A stretch of DNA of 64,000 bases from Bradyrhizobium sp. WSM1743 (GCF_000473065.1 NZ_AXAZ01000026.1:27137-91136), one strand, 5' to 3'; positions 28,486 through 36,290 are shown, counted from the first letter of the stretch. Numbers and translations are program-made. Notes: a model not told the origin generated them from the letters alone.

Positions 28486-29817
28486 ATGGTCTCTGCAGCG
28501 GAACAACTGGCAGCCAATCTCAATTTCGGCGCGTTTGCCAAGGCCGACGAACTGAAGAAGCGCATCTGGTTCACCCTGGGTGCGCTGCTCGTTTATCGGC
28601 TCGGGACCTACATCCCGCTGCCCGGCATCGATCCCAACATCTGGGAGCAGGTGTTCCGCTCCCAGGCGGGCGGCATCCTCGGCATGTTCAACATGTTCGC
28701 CGGCGGCGGCATCCACCGCATGGCGATCTTCGCGCTGAACATCATGCCGTATATCTCCGCCTCGATCATCATCCAGCTCCTGACCACCGTCTCGCCGCAG
28801 CTCGAGGCGCTGAAGAAAGAGGGTGAGGCCGGCCGCAAGACGCTGAACCAGTACACCCGCTATCTGACCGTGATCCTGGCCGCGTTCCAGTCCTACGGCA
28901 TCGCTGTGGGTCTCGAAGGCGCCGGCAACGTCGTCAGCGAGCCCGGCATGTTCTTTCGCCTGTCCACGGCGATCACGCTGACCGGCGGCACCATGTTCCT
29001 GATGTGGCTGGGCGAGCAGATCACCTCGCGCGGCATCGGCAACGGCATCTCGCTGATCATTCTCGCCGGCATCGTCGCCGAGCTGCCCGCGGCGCTCGCA
29101 AACATGCTCGAGCTCGGCCGTCAGGGCGCGATGTCGACCGGCCTGATCCTGGTCGTCATCATCATGGCCGTCGCCGTGATCGCCTTCATCGTGTTCATGG
29201 AGCGCGCGCAGCGCCGGCTCTTGATCCAGTATCCGAAGCGCCAGGTCGGCAACAAGATGTTCGAAGGCCAGTCCTCGCATCTGCCGCTCAAGCTCAACAC
29301 CTCCGGCGTGATCCCGCCGATCTTCGCGTCCTCGCTGCTGCTGCTGCCGACGACGGTTGCGAACTTCAACGCGGGCAGCGGGCCGGAGTGGTTCCAGTGG
29401 ATCACCACCCAGCTCGGCCATGGCCGCCCGCTGTTCCTGATCATGTATCTGGCGCTGATCGTGTTCTTCGCCTTCTTCTACACTGCGATCGTGTTCAACC
29501 CGACCGAGACCGCGGACAATCTGAAGAAGCATGGCGGCTTCATTCCGGGCATCCGTCCGGGCGAGCGCACCGCCGAATATATTGACTACGTGCTGTCGCG
29601 CATCACCGTGTTAGGCGCGATTTATCTGGCGATCGTCTGCTTGATCCCCGAGATCCTGATCTCCTATGCCTCGGTGCCGTTCTACTTCGGCGGCACCTCG
29701 CTGCTGATCGTCGTCAGCGTCACGATGGATACGGTGGCTCAGGTCCAGGGCTATCTGCTGGCCCATCAGTACGAAGGCCTGATCCGCAAGTCGAAGCTGC
29801 GCGGCCGCCGCCGCTAA
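28486..29817 (+). CDS. secY: Preprotein translocase subunit SecY
   Basis: 443 residues with ten hydrophobic segments, the protein-conducting channel of the inner membrane. Start MVSAAEQLAANLNFGAFAKA with GGGAG upstream. Recognisable parts: RIWFTLGALLVYRLGTYIPLP-like TM1 entry, the plug region GGGIHRMAIFALNIMPYI, and the cytosolic loop GFIPGIRPGERTAEYIDYVL. Ends in basic RKSKLRGRRR. Placed after rplO as in other bacteria; rpmJ, which often follows, is not here. Confidence 0.99.
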   Translation: MVSAAEQLAANLNFGAFAKADELKKRIWFTLGALLVYRLGTYIPLPGIDPNIWEQVFRSQAGGILGMFNMFAGGGIHRMAIFALNIMPYISASIIIQLLTTVSPQLEALKKEGEAGRKTLNQYTRYLTVILAAFQSYGIAVGLEGAGNVVSEPGMFFRLSTAITLTGGTMFLMWLGEQITSRGIGNGISLIILAGIVAELPAALANMLELGRQGAMSTGLILVVIIMAVAVIAFIVFMERAQRRLLIQYPKRQVGNKMFEGQSSHLPLKLNTSGVIPPIFASSLLLLPTTVANFNAGSGPEWFQWITTQLGHGRPLFLIMYLALIVFFAFFYTAIVFNPTETADNLKKHGGFIPGIRPGERTAEYIDYVLSRITVLGAIYLAIVCLIPEILISYASVPFYFGGTSLLIVVSVTMDTVAQVQGYLLAHQYEGLIRKSKLRGRRR

Positions 29818-29961
29818 ACGCATCCTCTCGGGCGGCGCCAATGCGCCGCCGATTCGCGGCGTGAAGAGCGCGCGGTGCCGCCGGATGCGACCAGCGAGCC
29901 ATCCGGTTGCATCGGCAGAGCTGCTCCTAGCGCGGCGCAATCACTGATTTCAAAGGCCTTC

Positions 29962-29991
29962 TTGGCGTCCGGGCATTCGCTCACCTATGAT
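29962..29991 (+). promoter_or_regulatory. Candidate promoter for adk and the alpha operon
   Basis: TTGGCG (29962-29967) and TATGAT (29986-29991) separated by 18 bases resemble a vegetative promoter, about 95 bp before the adk start and inside the 273-bp secY-adk gap. The rest of the gap shows no gene. Confidence 0.45.
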
Positions 29992-30090
29992 ATGGGTAGC
30001 GGTGCGCAGCCGATTGTGGTTTGCACTGTTCTCGATCTTCAAACACAGGTGCGCGACGTATCGCTCACCAATCCGGGGGGGCGTACGCCG

Positions 30091-30900
30091 ATGAGAATCA
30101 TACTTCTGGGACCGCCGGGGTCGGGCAAGGGGACTCAGGCCCAGCTCTTGGTGCAGCGCTATGGCATCGTCCAGCTCTCGACCGGCGAGATGCTGCGTGC
30201 CGCCGTTGCGGCGGGAACGCCGGTCGGGCTGAAGGCCAAGGAGATCATGGCCAGCGGCGCCCTCGTGCCAGACGACGTCGTGGTGGGAATCATCTCCGAC
30301 CGCATCGACCAGCCCGACGCCAAGAACGGTTTCATCCTCGATGGTTTCCCGCGCACCGTGCCGCAGGCCGAGGCGTTGGACCAGTTGCTCAAGCGCAAGC
30401 ATCTCAAGCTCGACGCCGTGATCGAACTCCGCGTCAACGAGAGCGCATTGCTGAGCCGCGTCGAGACTCGCGTTGCCCAGATGCGGGAGCGGGGCGAGGA
30501 GGTCCGGCTCGACGACACCCCGGAGGTCCTGACCAAGCGGCTTGCCAGCTACCGCAGCCAGACGGAACCGCTGATTCACTACTATTCCGAGCGTCGGAAG
30601 CTCTCGACCATCGACGGCATGATGGCCATCGAGGAGGTCACCCGCGCCATCCACCGCCAGCTCCTGGCGCTGGGGGCGGTCGAGCCCAAGACGCATGCCC
30701 GAAGCGCAGCCAAGTCGGGCCCGGCCAAAAAGACCAAGGCGGCGAAGAAGTCGGCCCAAAAGCCGGCGAAGGCAGCCAAAAAGGCTGCCAAATCGGCCAA
30801 AACCGCCAAAAAGGCCGCGAAGAAGGCGGCCAAGAAGGCCGTCAAAAAGGGTGCCAAAAAGGCCGCAAAAAAGGTCACGAAAAAGCGAGCCAAGCGCTAG
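30091..30900 (+). CDS. adk: Adenylate kinase with histone-H1-like C-terminal tail
   Basis: 269 residues. Residues 1 to about 200 are adenylate kinase, interconverting ATP+AMP and 2 ADP: P-loop GPPGSGKGT (8-16), AMP-binding STGEMLR (30-36), GFILDGFPRTVPQ (80-92) and the segment YRSQTEPLIHYY. The LID is the short type; the zinc/long-LID insertion is missing. Residues 201-269 are a low-complexity tail of Lys, Ala and few other residues (about 27 Lys), with KKAAKKAAKKA-type repeats like eukaryotic-type histone H1 or bacterial H1-like proteins. The start is ATG 30091, the normal family start; upstream frame is not family-like. Gene position secY-adk-rpsM is typical. Confidence 0.96.
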   Translation: MRIILLGPPGSGKGTQAQLLVQRYGIVQLSTGEMLRAAVAAGTPVGLKAKEIMASGALVPDDVVVGIISDRIDQPDAKNGFILDGFPRTVPQAEALDQLLKRKHLKLDAVIELRVNESALLSRVETRVAQMRERGEEVRLDDTPEVLTKRLASYRSQTEPLIHYYSERRKLSTIDGMMAIEEVTRAIHRQLLALGAVEPKTHARSAAKSGPAKKTKAAKKSAQKPAKAAKKAAKSAKTAKKAAKKAAKKAVKKGAKKAAKKVTKKRAKR

Positions 30901-31087
30901 CAGCGGTTGACGAAAGCCCCCGGAATCCCCTAATAAGCCCCGCATCCAAGTCGGATAGTTTCAGACGATGCCGGGCCCCAGGAAGACCGGGGGTGGGCGT
31001 CGTGTTCGCGTTTGTGAACACCTGCCCGAGAAAGCAAGCACTTAAAGCCCGATTCCTGACGAGGGATCGGCAACAGGAGAGAAGGCC

Positions 31088-31456
31088 GTGGCCCGTATTG
31101 CCGGCGTGAACATTCCCACCAACAAGCGCGTGCTGATCGCGCTCCAGTACATCCATGGCATCGGCCCGAAGATCGCCGGTGACATCATGGAGAAGGTGAA
31201 GATCCCCGAGGATCGTCGCGTCAATCAGCTCAGCGACGCCGAAGTGCTCCAGATCCGCGAAGTCATCGACCGCGACTATCTCGTCGAGGGCGATCTGCGT
31301 CGTGAGGTCGGCATCAACATCAAGCGTCTGATGGACCTCGGCTGCTATCGCGGTCTGCGTCATCGTCGCGGTCTGCCGGTGCGCGGTCAGCGGACCCACA
31401 CCAATGCGCGTACGCGCAAGGGCCCGGCCAAGGCCATCGCCGGCAAGAAGAAGTAA
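31088..31456 (+). CDS. rpsM: 30S ribosomal protein S13
   Basis: 122 residues from a GTG start with AGGAGAG upstream. MARIAGVNIPTNKRVLIALQ is the normal N terminus, and RGLRHRRGLPVRGQRTHTNA with a basic end is the C-terminal tRNA/head-bridge part. First ribosomal gene of the alpha operon. A hairpin with a T run follows before rpsK. Confidence 0.98.
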   Translation: MARIAGVNIPTNKRVLIALQYIHGIGPKIAGDIMEKVKIPEDRRVNQLSDAEVLQIREVIDRDYLVEGDLRREVGINIKRLMDLGCYRGLRHRRGLPVRGQRTHTNARTRKGPAKAIAGKKK

Positions 31457-31475
31457 GTTTTCGAATCCAGTCGCG

Positions 31476-31516
31476 GCGTGTGGCGAAAGGGGATGACCCG
31501 TTCGCCACGCGCTTTT
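31476..31516 (+). terminator. Terminator-like hairpin between rpsM and rpsK
   Basis: GTGGCGAA (31480-31487) pairs with TTCGCCAC (31501-31508); the stem extends by four more pairs (31476-31479 with 31509-31512, one G-T). TTTT follows at 31513-31516. This has the form of an intrinsic terminator yet lies inside an operon, so partial termination or attenuation is likely. Confidence 0.6.
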
Positions 31517-31578
31517 CGTTCCACAGGTGTAGCCGCTGGCATTACGGCGGCGTTTGAGATCTTCAGGAAAGGGACTCA

Positions 31579-31968
31579 ATGGGCAAGGAAGCCACCCGCG
31601 TTCGTCGTCGTGAGCGCAAGAACATCGCCTCCGGCGTCGCGCATGTGAACTCGTCGTTCAACAACACGACCATCACCATCACCGACGCGCAAGGCAACAC
31701 GATTGCCTGGTCCTCGGCCGGCACGATGGGTTTCAAGGGCTCGCGCAAGTCGACGCCGTACGCCGCGCAGGTTGCCGCCGAGGACGTGTCCAAGAAGGCG
31801 CAGGAGCACGGCATGCGCACGCTGGAAGTCGAAGTCGCCGGCCCCGGTTCGGGCCGCGAGTCGGCGCTCCGCGCGCTCCAGGCCGCAGGCTTCACCGTCA
31901 CCTCGATCCGCGACGTGACCACGATCCCGCACAACGGTTGCCGTCCCCGTAAGCGTCGGCGCGTTTGA
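31579..31968 (+). CDS. rpsK: 30S ribosomal protein S11
   Basis: 129 residues. IASGVAHVNSSFNNTTITIT and the SSAGTMGFKGSRKSTPYAAQ segment are typical, ending PHNGCRPRKRRRV. S11 lies on the platform next to the E site and contacts the Shine-Dalgarno helix. Unlike many bacteria, rpsD (S4) does not follow; rpoA is next. Confidence 0.98.
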   Translation: MGKEATRVRRRERKNIASGVAHVNSSFNNTTITITDAQGNTIAWSSAGTMGFKGSRKSTPYAAQVAAEDVSKKAQEHGMRTLEVEVAGPGSGRESALRALQAAGFTVTSIRDVTTIPHNGCRPRKRRRV

Positions 31969-31975
31969 TACCAAG

Positions 31976-32040
31976 TTGCGGGTGCATCGGCGCCCGCAAT
32001 GACTTTACTAAGCAGCCGCGGGAATGACCCGCGGCCTTTC
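31976..32040 (+). other. Two hairpins between rpsK and rpoA
   Basis: TTGCGGG (31976-31982) pairs with CCCGCAA (31993-31999), and GCCGCGGG (32015-32022) pairs with CCCGCGGC (32028-32035) around AATGA, followed by CTTTCT. The second could act as a weak terminator reducing read-through into rpoA; both are in the 112-bp gap upstream of rpoA. Confidence 0.55.
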
Positions 32041-32080
32041 TCCAACGCCAGTATTTGAACTGTCAAATTGACTGGCCTGT

Positions 32081-33112
32081 ATGGGTGAAACAGTGACGAT
32101 CCAGAAAAATTGGCAAGAACTGATTCGGCCGAACAAGCTCCAGGTCACGCCCGGCAGCGATCCCTCGCGTTTCGCGACCATCGTCGCCGAGCCGCTCGAG
32201 CGTGGTTTCGGCCAGACCCTCGGAAACGCGCTGCGCCGCATCCTGCTCTCCTCGCTCCAGGGCGCGGCGGTGCAGTCGGTGCACATCGACGGCGTGCTGC
32301 ACGAGTTCTCCTCGATCGCGGGCGTCCGTGAGGACGTCACCGACATCGTGCTGAACATCAAGGACATCTCGATCAAGATGCAGGGCGAAGGCCCCAAGCG
32401 CATGGTCGTGAAGAAGCAAGGCCCGGGCGTCGTCACCGCCGGTGACATCCAGACCGTCGGCGATGTGGTCGTGCTGAACCCCGATCTGCAGATCTGCACC
32501 CTCGACGAGGGCGCCGAGATCCGCATGGAGTTCACGGTCTCGACCGGCAAGGGCTACGTGCCCGCCGAGCGCAACCGTCCCGAGGACGCGCCGATCGGCC
32601 TGATCCCGGTCGACAGCCTGTACTCGCCGGTCCGCAAGGTCTCCTACAAGGTCGAGAACACCCGCGAGGGCCAGATCCTCGACTACGACAAGCTGACCAT
32701 GACGATCGAGACCAACGGCGCGATCACGCCGGATGATTCCGTGGCCTACGCCGCGCGCATCCTGCAGGATCAGCTCAACGTGTTCGTCAACTTCGAAGAG
32801 CCGCGCAAGGAAGTCGCCCAGGAGATCATCCCGGACCTCGCCTTCAATCCGGCCTTCCTCAAGAAGGTGGACGAGCTCGAGCTGTCGGTGCGTTCGGCCA
32901 ACTGTCTGAAGAACGACAACATCGTCTACATCGGCGACCTCGTGCAGAAGAGCGAAGCGGAAATGCTCCGCACTCCGAACTTCGGCCGCAAGTCGCTGAA
33001 CGAGATCAAGGAAGTGCTGGCCCAGATGGGTCTGCATCTCGGCATGGAAGTGCCGGGCTGGCCGCCGGAGAACATCGACGAGCTCGCCAAGCGCTTCGAG
33101 GATCACTACTGA
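32081..33112 (+). CDS. rpoA: DNA-directed RNA polymerase subunit alpha
   Basis: 343 residues. The ATG gives MGETVTIQKNWQELIRPNKL; an in-frame GTG four codons later (VTIQKNWQ) is a possible alternative matching shorter homologs. The N-terminal domain for assembly with beta and beta' includes LERGFGQTLGNALRRILLSS. The C-terminal domain from about residue 250 has the DNA/regulator-binding helices LSVRSANCLKNDNIVYIGDL and NFGRKSLNEIKEVLAQMGL. Confidence 0.98.
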   Translation: MGETVTIQKNWQELIRPNKLQVTPGSDPSRFATIVAEPLERGFGQTLGNALRRILLSSLQGAAVQSVHIDGVLHEFSSIAGVREDVTDIVLNIKDISIKMQGEGPKRMVVKKQGPGVVTAGDIQTVGDVVVLNPDLQICTLDEGAEIRMEFTVSTGKGYVPAERNRPEDAPIGLIPVDSLYSPVRKVSYKVENTREGQILDYDKLTMTIETNGAITPDDSVAYAARILQDQLNVFVNFEEPRKEVAQEIIPDLAFNPAFLKKVDELELSVRSANCLKNDNIVYIGDLVQKSEAEMLRTPNFGRKSLNEIKEVLAQMGLHLGMEVPGWPPENIDELAKRFEDHY

Positions 33113-33118
33113 GAATTC

Positions 33119-33196
33119 GTCATTCCGGGGCGGCTCGCAGAGCCGAACCCGGAATCTCGAGATTCCGGATCGTCGCTTCGCGCCGTCCGGAATGAC
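33119..33196. repeat. Dispersed palindrome, GTCATTCCGG family (copy 1)
   Basis: GTCATTCCGG (33120-33129) and CCGGAATGAC (33187-33196) are perfect complements; between them CAGAGCCGAACCCGGAATCT and a GAGATTCCGG inner arm add symmetry. Same family as 54107-54198. Lies directly after rpoA. Confidence 0.85.
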
Positions 33197-33199
33197 TGA

Positions 33200-33271
33200 G
33201 AGCACGATCCCGGATCCGAAGGGCCGCGTTAGCGCAAAGTGCGAAGCGGTTTTCCGACAAGGATCATGCTC
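33200..33271. repeat. Dispersed palindrome, GATC/AAGCGGTTTTC family (copy 2)
   Basis: GAGCACGATCC (33200-33210) pairs with GGATCATGCTC (33261-33271), one G-T type mismatch. The centre carries CCGAAGGGCCGCGTTAGCGC and GCGAAGCGGTTTTCCG, nearly identical to the copy at 45982-46051. It lies 4 bp after another palindrome, so the rpoA-rplQ gap is mostly repeat DNA. Confidence 0.9.
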
Positions 33272-33382
33272 AAAACAAGAAAGCGGAAGCGCATACGCGC
33301 TTTCGCGGGCGAACGCAGGCAGCCCACCTGAGCAACATGTCCGACGAACCGTCGCGGCAGTTTTAACGTAAGGACTACACAC

Positions 33383-33799
33383 ATGCGTCACGGCAAGGTT
33401 CATCGGAAGCTCAACCGCACGGCCGAGCACCGCCGCGCGATGTTCGCGAACATGGCGGCTGCGCTGATCAAGCACGAGCAGATCGTCACCACGCTGCCCA
33501 AGGCCAAGGAGCTTCGTCCGATCGTCGAGAAGCTCGTCACCCTCGGGAAGAAGGGCGGCCTGTCGCTGCGCCGTCAGGCGATCTCCGAGCTGCGCGACGT
33601 CGACATGGTTAGGAAGCTCTTCGACACGCTCGCGACCCGCTACAAGGACCGTCAGGGCGGCTACACCCGCATCATCAAGGCCGGCTTCCGCTACGGCGAC
33701 AACGCCGCGATGGCCGTGATCGAGTTCGTCGACCGCGACGTCGATGCCAAGGGCCAGGACTCCGGTCCGGTGCAGGAAAAGGAAGCCGAGGCGGCGTAA
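33383..33799 (+). CDS. rplQ: 50S ribosomal protein L17
   Basis: 138 residues. MRHGKVHRKLNRTAEHRRAM is the invariant start; TTLPKAKELRPIVEKLVTLG and YTRIIKAGFRYGDNAAMAVI follow. A short Gln/Glu-rich tail ends the protein. Last gene of the alpha operon, 270 bp after rpoA, and closed by a strong terminator. Confidence 0.98.
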   Translation: MRHGKVHRKLNRTAEHRRAMFANMAAALIKHEQIVTTLPKAKELRPIVEKLVTLGKKGGLSLRRQAISELRDVDMVRKLFDTLATRYKDRQGGYTRIIKAGFRYGDNAAMAVIEFVDRDVDAKGQDSGPVQEKEAEAA

Positions 33800-33820
33800 G
33801 CCCGACCGGCATGAAGTTTC

Positions 33821-33849
33821 AAAAGCGGCGCCTTCGGCGCCGCTTTTTT
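33821..33849 (+). terminator. Intrinsic terminator after rplQ
   Basis: AAAAGCGGCGCC (33821-33832) pairs perfectly over 12 bp with GGCGCCGCTTTT (33836-33847), loop TTC, T run to 33849. The A-run on the left arm makes it usable in both directions. It marks the end of the ribosomal supercluster. Confidence 0.95.
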
Positions 33850-33863
33850 GTTGCGTAGGAACG

Positions 33864-33959
33864 GTAGGGTGGAAAGGCGCGCTCTCCGCGCGCCGTGCCC
33901 ACCGTTCAGTCCACAAGCCGCGCCAAGATGGCGGGCACGCTGCGCTTTGCCCACCCTAC
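33864..33959. repeat. Dispersed palindrome, GTAGGGTGG family (copy 1)
   Basis: GTAGGGTGG (33864-33872) is complementary to CCACCCTAC (33951-33959); inner segments GGCGCGC and GCGGGCACGCTGCGC add imperfect pairing. Related to the larger element at 63098-63241. Lies just after the rplQ terminator. Confidence 0.8.
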
Positions 33960-34007
33960 AATCCTCACGCGTCAGTGAGCGCTGATTGCAGCTGAGGGAG
34001 CCGCTTC

Positions 34008-34039
34008 CGATATCTCCATCCACATCCATGGAGATATCG
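34008..34039 (+). promoter_or_regulatory. 12-bp inverted repeat covering the SDR ribosome-binding site
   Basis: CGATATCTCCAT (34008-34019) and ATGGAGATATCG (34028-34039) are perfect complements with an 8-base spacer. The right arm contains the Shine-Dalgarno GGAG (34030-34033), and the ATG of the SDR gene starts at 34041. As RNA it would hide the ribosome-binding site; as DNA it could be a repressor operator. Sequence alone does not decide. Confidence 0.75.
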
Positions 34040-34040
34040 C

Positions 34041-34829
34041 ATGAACATCGACTTTTCCGGAAAGACCGCGCTCGTGACCGGCTCGACCGCCGGCATCGGC
34101 TACGCCATCGCCAAGGGCCTCGCCGGCTCGGGTGCGAGCATCGTGATCAACGGCCGTGGCCAGGACAAGGTCGATGCGGCCGTGCGCAAGCTGGAAGGGA
34201 CGGGCGGGAAGGTCCGCGGCATTGCGGCCGACGTCTCCACCGCTGCGGGCTGCAAGGCGCTCGTGGCGGCTCTGCCCGAGGTCGACATCCTCATCAACAA
34301 TGCCGGCATCTTCGAGCCCAAGGACTTCTTCGAGATTCCGGACGAGGACTGGAGCCGCTTCTTCGAGGTCAATGTGATGAGCGGCGTGCGGCTGTCGCGG
34401 GCCTACATGAACGGCATGCTCAAGCGCAATTGGGGCCGTATCGTCTTCATCTCCTCGGAGTCCGGGCTCAACATTCCCGTCGAGATGATTCACTATGTCA
34501 TGACCAAGACGGCCCAGCTCTCGGTCGCGCGCGGCCTGGCGCAGCTCACCCGTGGCACCGGCGTCACCGTCAACTCAGTGCTGCCTGGGCCGACCATGTC
34601 GGAGGGTGTCGAGACGTTCGTGAAGGATCTCGCCAAGCAGAACGGCCAATCGGTCGATGCAGCCGCCGCCAACTTCATTAAGCAGCATCGTCCGAGCTCA
34701 CTGCTGCAACGCTTCGCCAGTGTCGACGAGATCGCCAACATGGTGGTCTATGTCGCATCCAAGGAAGCGTCAGCGACCAACGGTGCAGCGCTGCGCGCCG
34801 AGGGCGGCATCGTCAACACGATCGCCTGA
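34041..34829 (+). CDS. SDR family oxidoreductase
   Basis: 262 residues, classical short-chain dehydrogenase/reductase using NAD(P)H. TGSTAGIG near residue 13 is the coenzyme loop, NNAG follows the fourth strand, the catalytic Ser is in FISSESG and YVMTK is the YxxxK pair. A long insertion after PGPTMSEGVETF resembles SDRs acting on larger alcohols; substrate unknown. It starts right after a 12-bp inverted repeat that includes its GGAG. A broken DUF1330 gene follows after 9 bp, so the two were probably cotranscribed. Confidence 0.9.
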   Translation: MNIDFSGKTALVTGSTAGIGYAIAKGLAGSGASIVINGRGQDKVDAAVRKLEGTGGKVRGIAADVSTAAGCKALVAALPEVDILINNAGIFEPKDFFEIPDEDWSRFFEVNVMSGVRLSRAYMNGMLKRNWGRIVFISSESGLNIPVEMIHYVMTKTAQLSVARGLAQLTRGTGVTVNSVLPGPTMSEGVETFVKDLAKQNGQSVDAAAANFIKQHRPSSLLQRFASVDEIANMVVYVASKEASATNGAALRAEGGIVNTIA

Positions 34830-34838
34830 GGCGTGCGC

Positions 34839-35089
34839 ATGGCGGCCTATGTGATCTCCGAGGTCGAGGTGCGCGACGGAGCCGCGATGGAGGCCTACCG
34901 CACGCTCGCGGCGCAGACCATCGCCCAATATGGCGGCCGCTACCTCGCGCGCGGCGGCGCCGCTGAAGTGGTGGAGGGCGACCGAGGGCGCGCGGATGGT
35001 ACGCGTCGGCCGAATATGCGAAGGCGCTGAAGCTGCGGCAGACGGCGCTGGAGCGGCGGTTGATGTTCGTGGAGGGCGTGGCGCCGTAG
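34839..35089 (+). pseudogene. Disrupted DUF1330 family gene
   Basis: The ATG at 34839 opens MAAYVISEVEVRDGAAMEAY and continues through YGGRYLARGGAAEVVEGD, a normal DUF1330 N terminus (dimeric alpha/beta barrel). The frame then changes: from about 35000 a different frame reads GWYASAEYAKALKLRQTALE, then RRLMFVEGVAP and TAG at 35087-35089, which is the normal C-terminal half. The family's central strand (RPxRxVxVEFPS type) is missing between them. So a deletion of a few tens of bases with loss of frame has broken the gene. The N-terminal frame stays open only to about 35030 and gives a short unrelated Arg-rich end. Function of the intact family is unknown. Confidence 0.82.
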
Positions 35090-35097
35090 AGAGGTTC

Positions 35098-35182
35098 GTC
35101 ATGGCAGGGCTTGTCACGGCCATCCACGACCTTCGCCACTCAACCAAGAACGTGGATGCCCGGGACAAGCCCGGGCAATACG
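35098..35182. repeat. Dispersed palindrome, GTCATGGC/GGGCTTGTC family
   Basis: Left arm CGTCATGGCAGGGCTTGTCA and CATCCACG (from 35098) is answered by CGTGGATGCC and GGGACAAGCCCGGGCAATAC (35151-35181). Imperfect pairing over about 30 bases. A half-size relative lies at 54217-54239. It sits between the DUF1330 remnant and the end of the convergent MDR gene. Confidence 0.75.
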
Positions 35183-35196
35183 AGGTGTTGCGGCTG

Positions 35197-36210
35197 CTAC
35201 CACCCCTCCAGCACGATCTTGCCGCGCGACTTGCCGCTTTCCAGCAGCGCGTGCGCGCGCTTGAGGTTGGCGGCGTTGATCGTGCCAAAGGTCTGATCGA
35301 GCGTGGTGCGCAACACGCCCTTGTCGATGAGGTCGGCGACGTCGTTGAGCAGATGATGCTGCGCGATCATGTCGGGGGTCTGGAACGAGGAGCGCGTGAA
35401 CATCGATTCCCAGTGCACCGAGATCGCCTTGCCCTTGAATGTGCTCATGGCAAATTCCGGGGGATCGTCGATCAGGCCGAACCGGCCCTGCGGGGCCATG
35501 AAATCGGCGATCGCCTTGTAGTGCTGGTCGGTGAAGGTCAGGCTTGCGACCAGCGCGACCGGCGGCAACTTCAATGTCTCGATCTGCTCCTTCATCGGCT
35601 TGCCGTGGTCAATCACCGCATGCGCACCGAGATCGAGGCACCATTTTTGCGATTCTGGCCGCGTCGCGGTGGCAAGCACCGTCAGGCCAGTGAGACGACG
35701 CGCGAGCTGGATCAGGATCGAGCCGACACCCCCGGCGCCGCCGGTGATCAGCAGCGTGCGCGGATCGACGCTCTTGCCGGGTACCGCGCCGAGACGATCG
35801 AACAGCAATTCCCAGGCGGTGATGGAGGTGAGGGGAAGGGCGGCGGCCTGCGCGAACGACAGGCTCTTCGGCTTGTTGCCGACGATGCGCTCGTCGACCA
35901 GGTGGAATTCGGCGTTGGTGCCCTGGCGCAGGATCGAGCCGGCGTAGAACACCTCATCGCCCGGCTTGAACAGCGACACATCAGGCCCGACCGCATCAAC
36001 CACGCCGGCCGCGTCATAGCCGAGGATTTTGGTCTCGCCCTCGGGCGGGGCAGCGCGCTTGCGCACCTTGTAATCGACCGGGTTGGCCGAGATGGCCTTC
36101 ACGGCGACGCGGATGTCGCGTCCGCCGGGCTCGGGCTTTGCGGTCTCGAAATCGATCAGTGAATCTGCATCCTCGATCGGAAGCGACTTTTTGTAACCGA
36201 CGGCCTTCAT
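35197..36210 (-). CDS. Zinc-binding-alcohol-dehydrogenase-family (MDR) oxidoreductase, quinone-reductase type
   Basis: 337 residues, medium-chain dehydrogenase/reductase. GroES-like domain residues 1-120; NADPH-binding GGAGGVGS at about 157-164. The catalytic and structural zinc cysteines of alcohol dehydrogenases are absent, as in quinone/enone reductases, despite the family name. Ends SGKSRGKIVLEGW. It is divergent from an HxlR regulator; this pairing is common and suggests that the regulator controls it in response to an electrophile or quinone. Confidence 0.88.
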   Translation of the reverse strand: MKAVGYKKSLPIEDADSLIDFETAKPEPGGRDIRVAVKAISANPVDYKVRKRAAPPEGETKILGYDAAGVVDAVGPDVSLFKPGDEVFYAGSILRQGTNAEFHLVDERIVGNKPKSLSFAQAAALPLTSITAWELLFDRLGAVPGKSVDPRTLLITGGAGGVGSILIQLARRLTGLTVLATATRPESQKWCLDLGAHAVIDHGKPMKEQIETLKLPPVALVASLTFTDQHYKAIADFMAPQGRFGLIDDPPEFAMSTFKGKAISVHWESMFTRSSFQTPDMIAQHHLLNDVADLIDKGVLRTTLDQTFGTINAANLKRAHALLESGKSRGKIVLEGW

Positions 36211-36290
36211 GGCGTGTCTCCATCAGATGGCGTGTTCGCCCGCCGCTCTAACTGTCGCCCTGGCCTCAAATTGGCAAGTACTGTAAAATT

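Noticed and set aside
34930..36162. 410-codon plus-strand frame opposite the MDR reductase
   Set aside because: Antisense to a clear MDR protein with conserved motifs; the plus frame has none.
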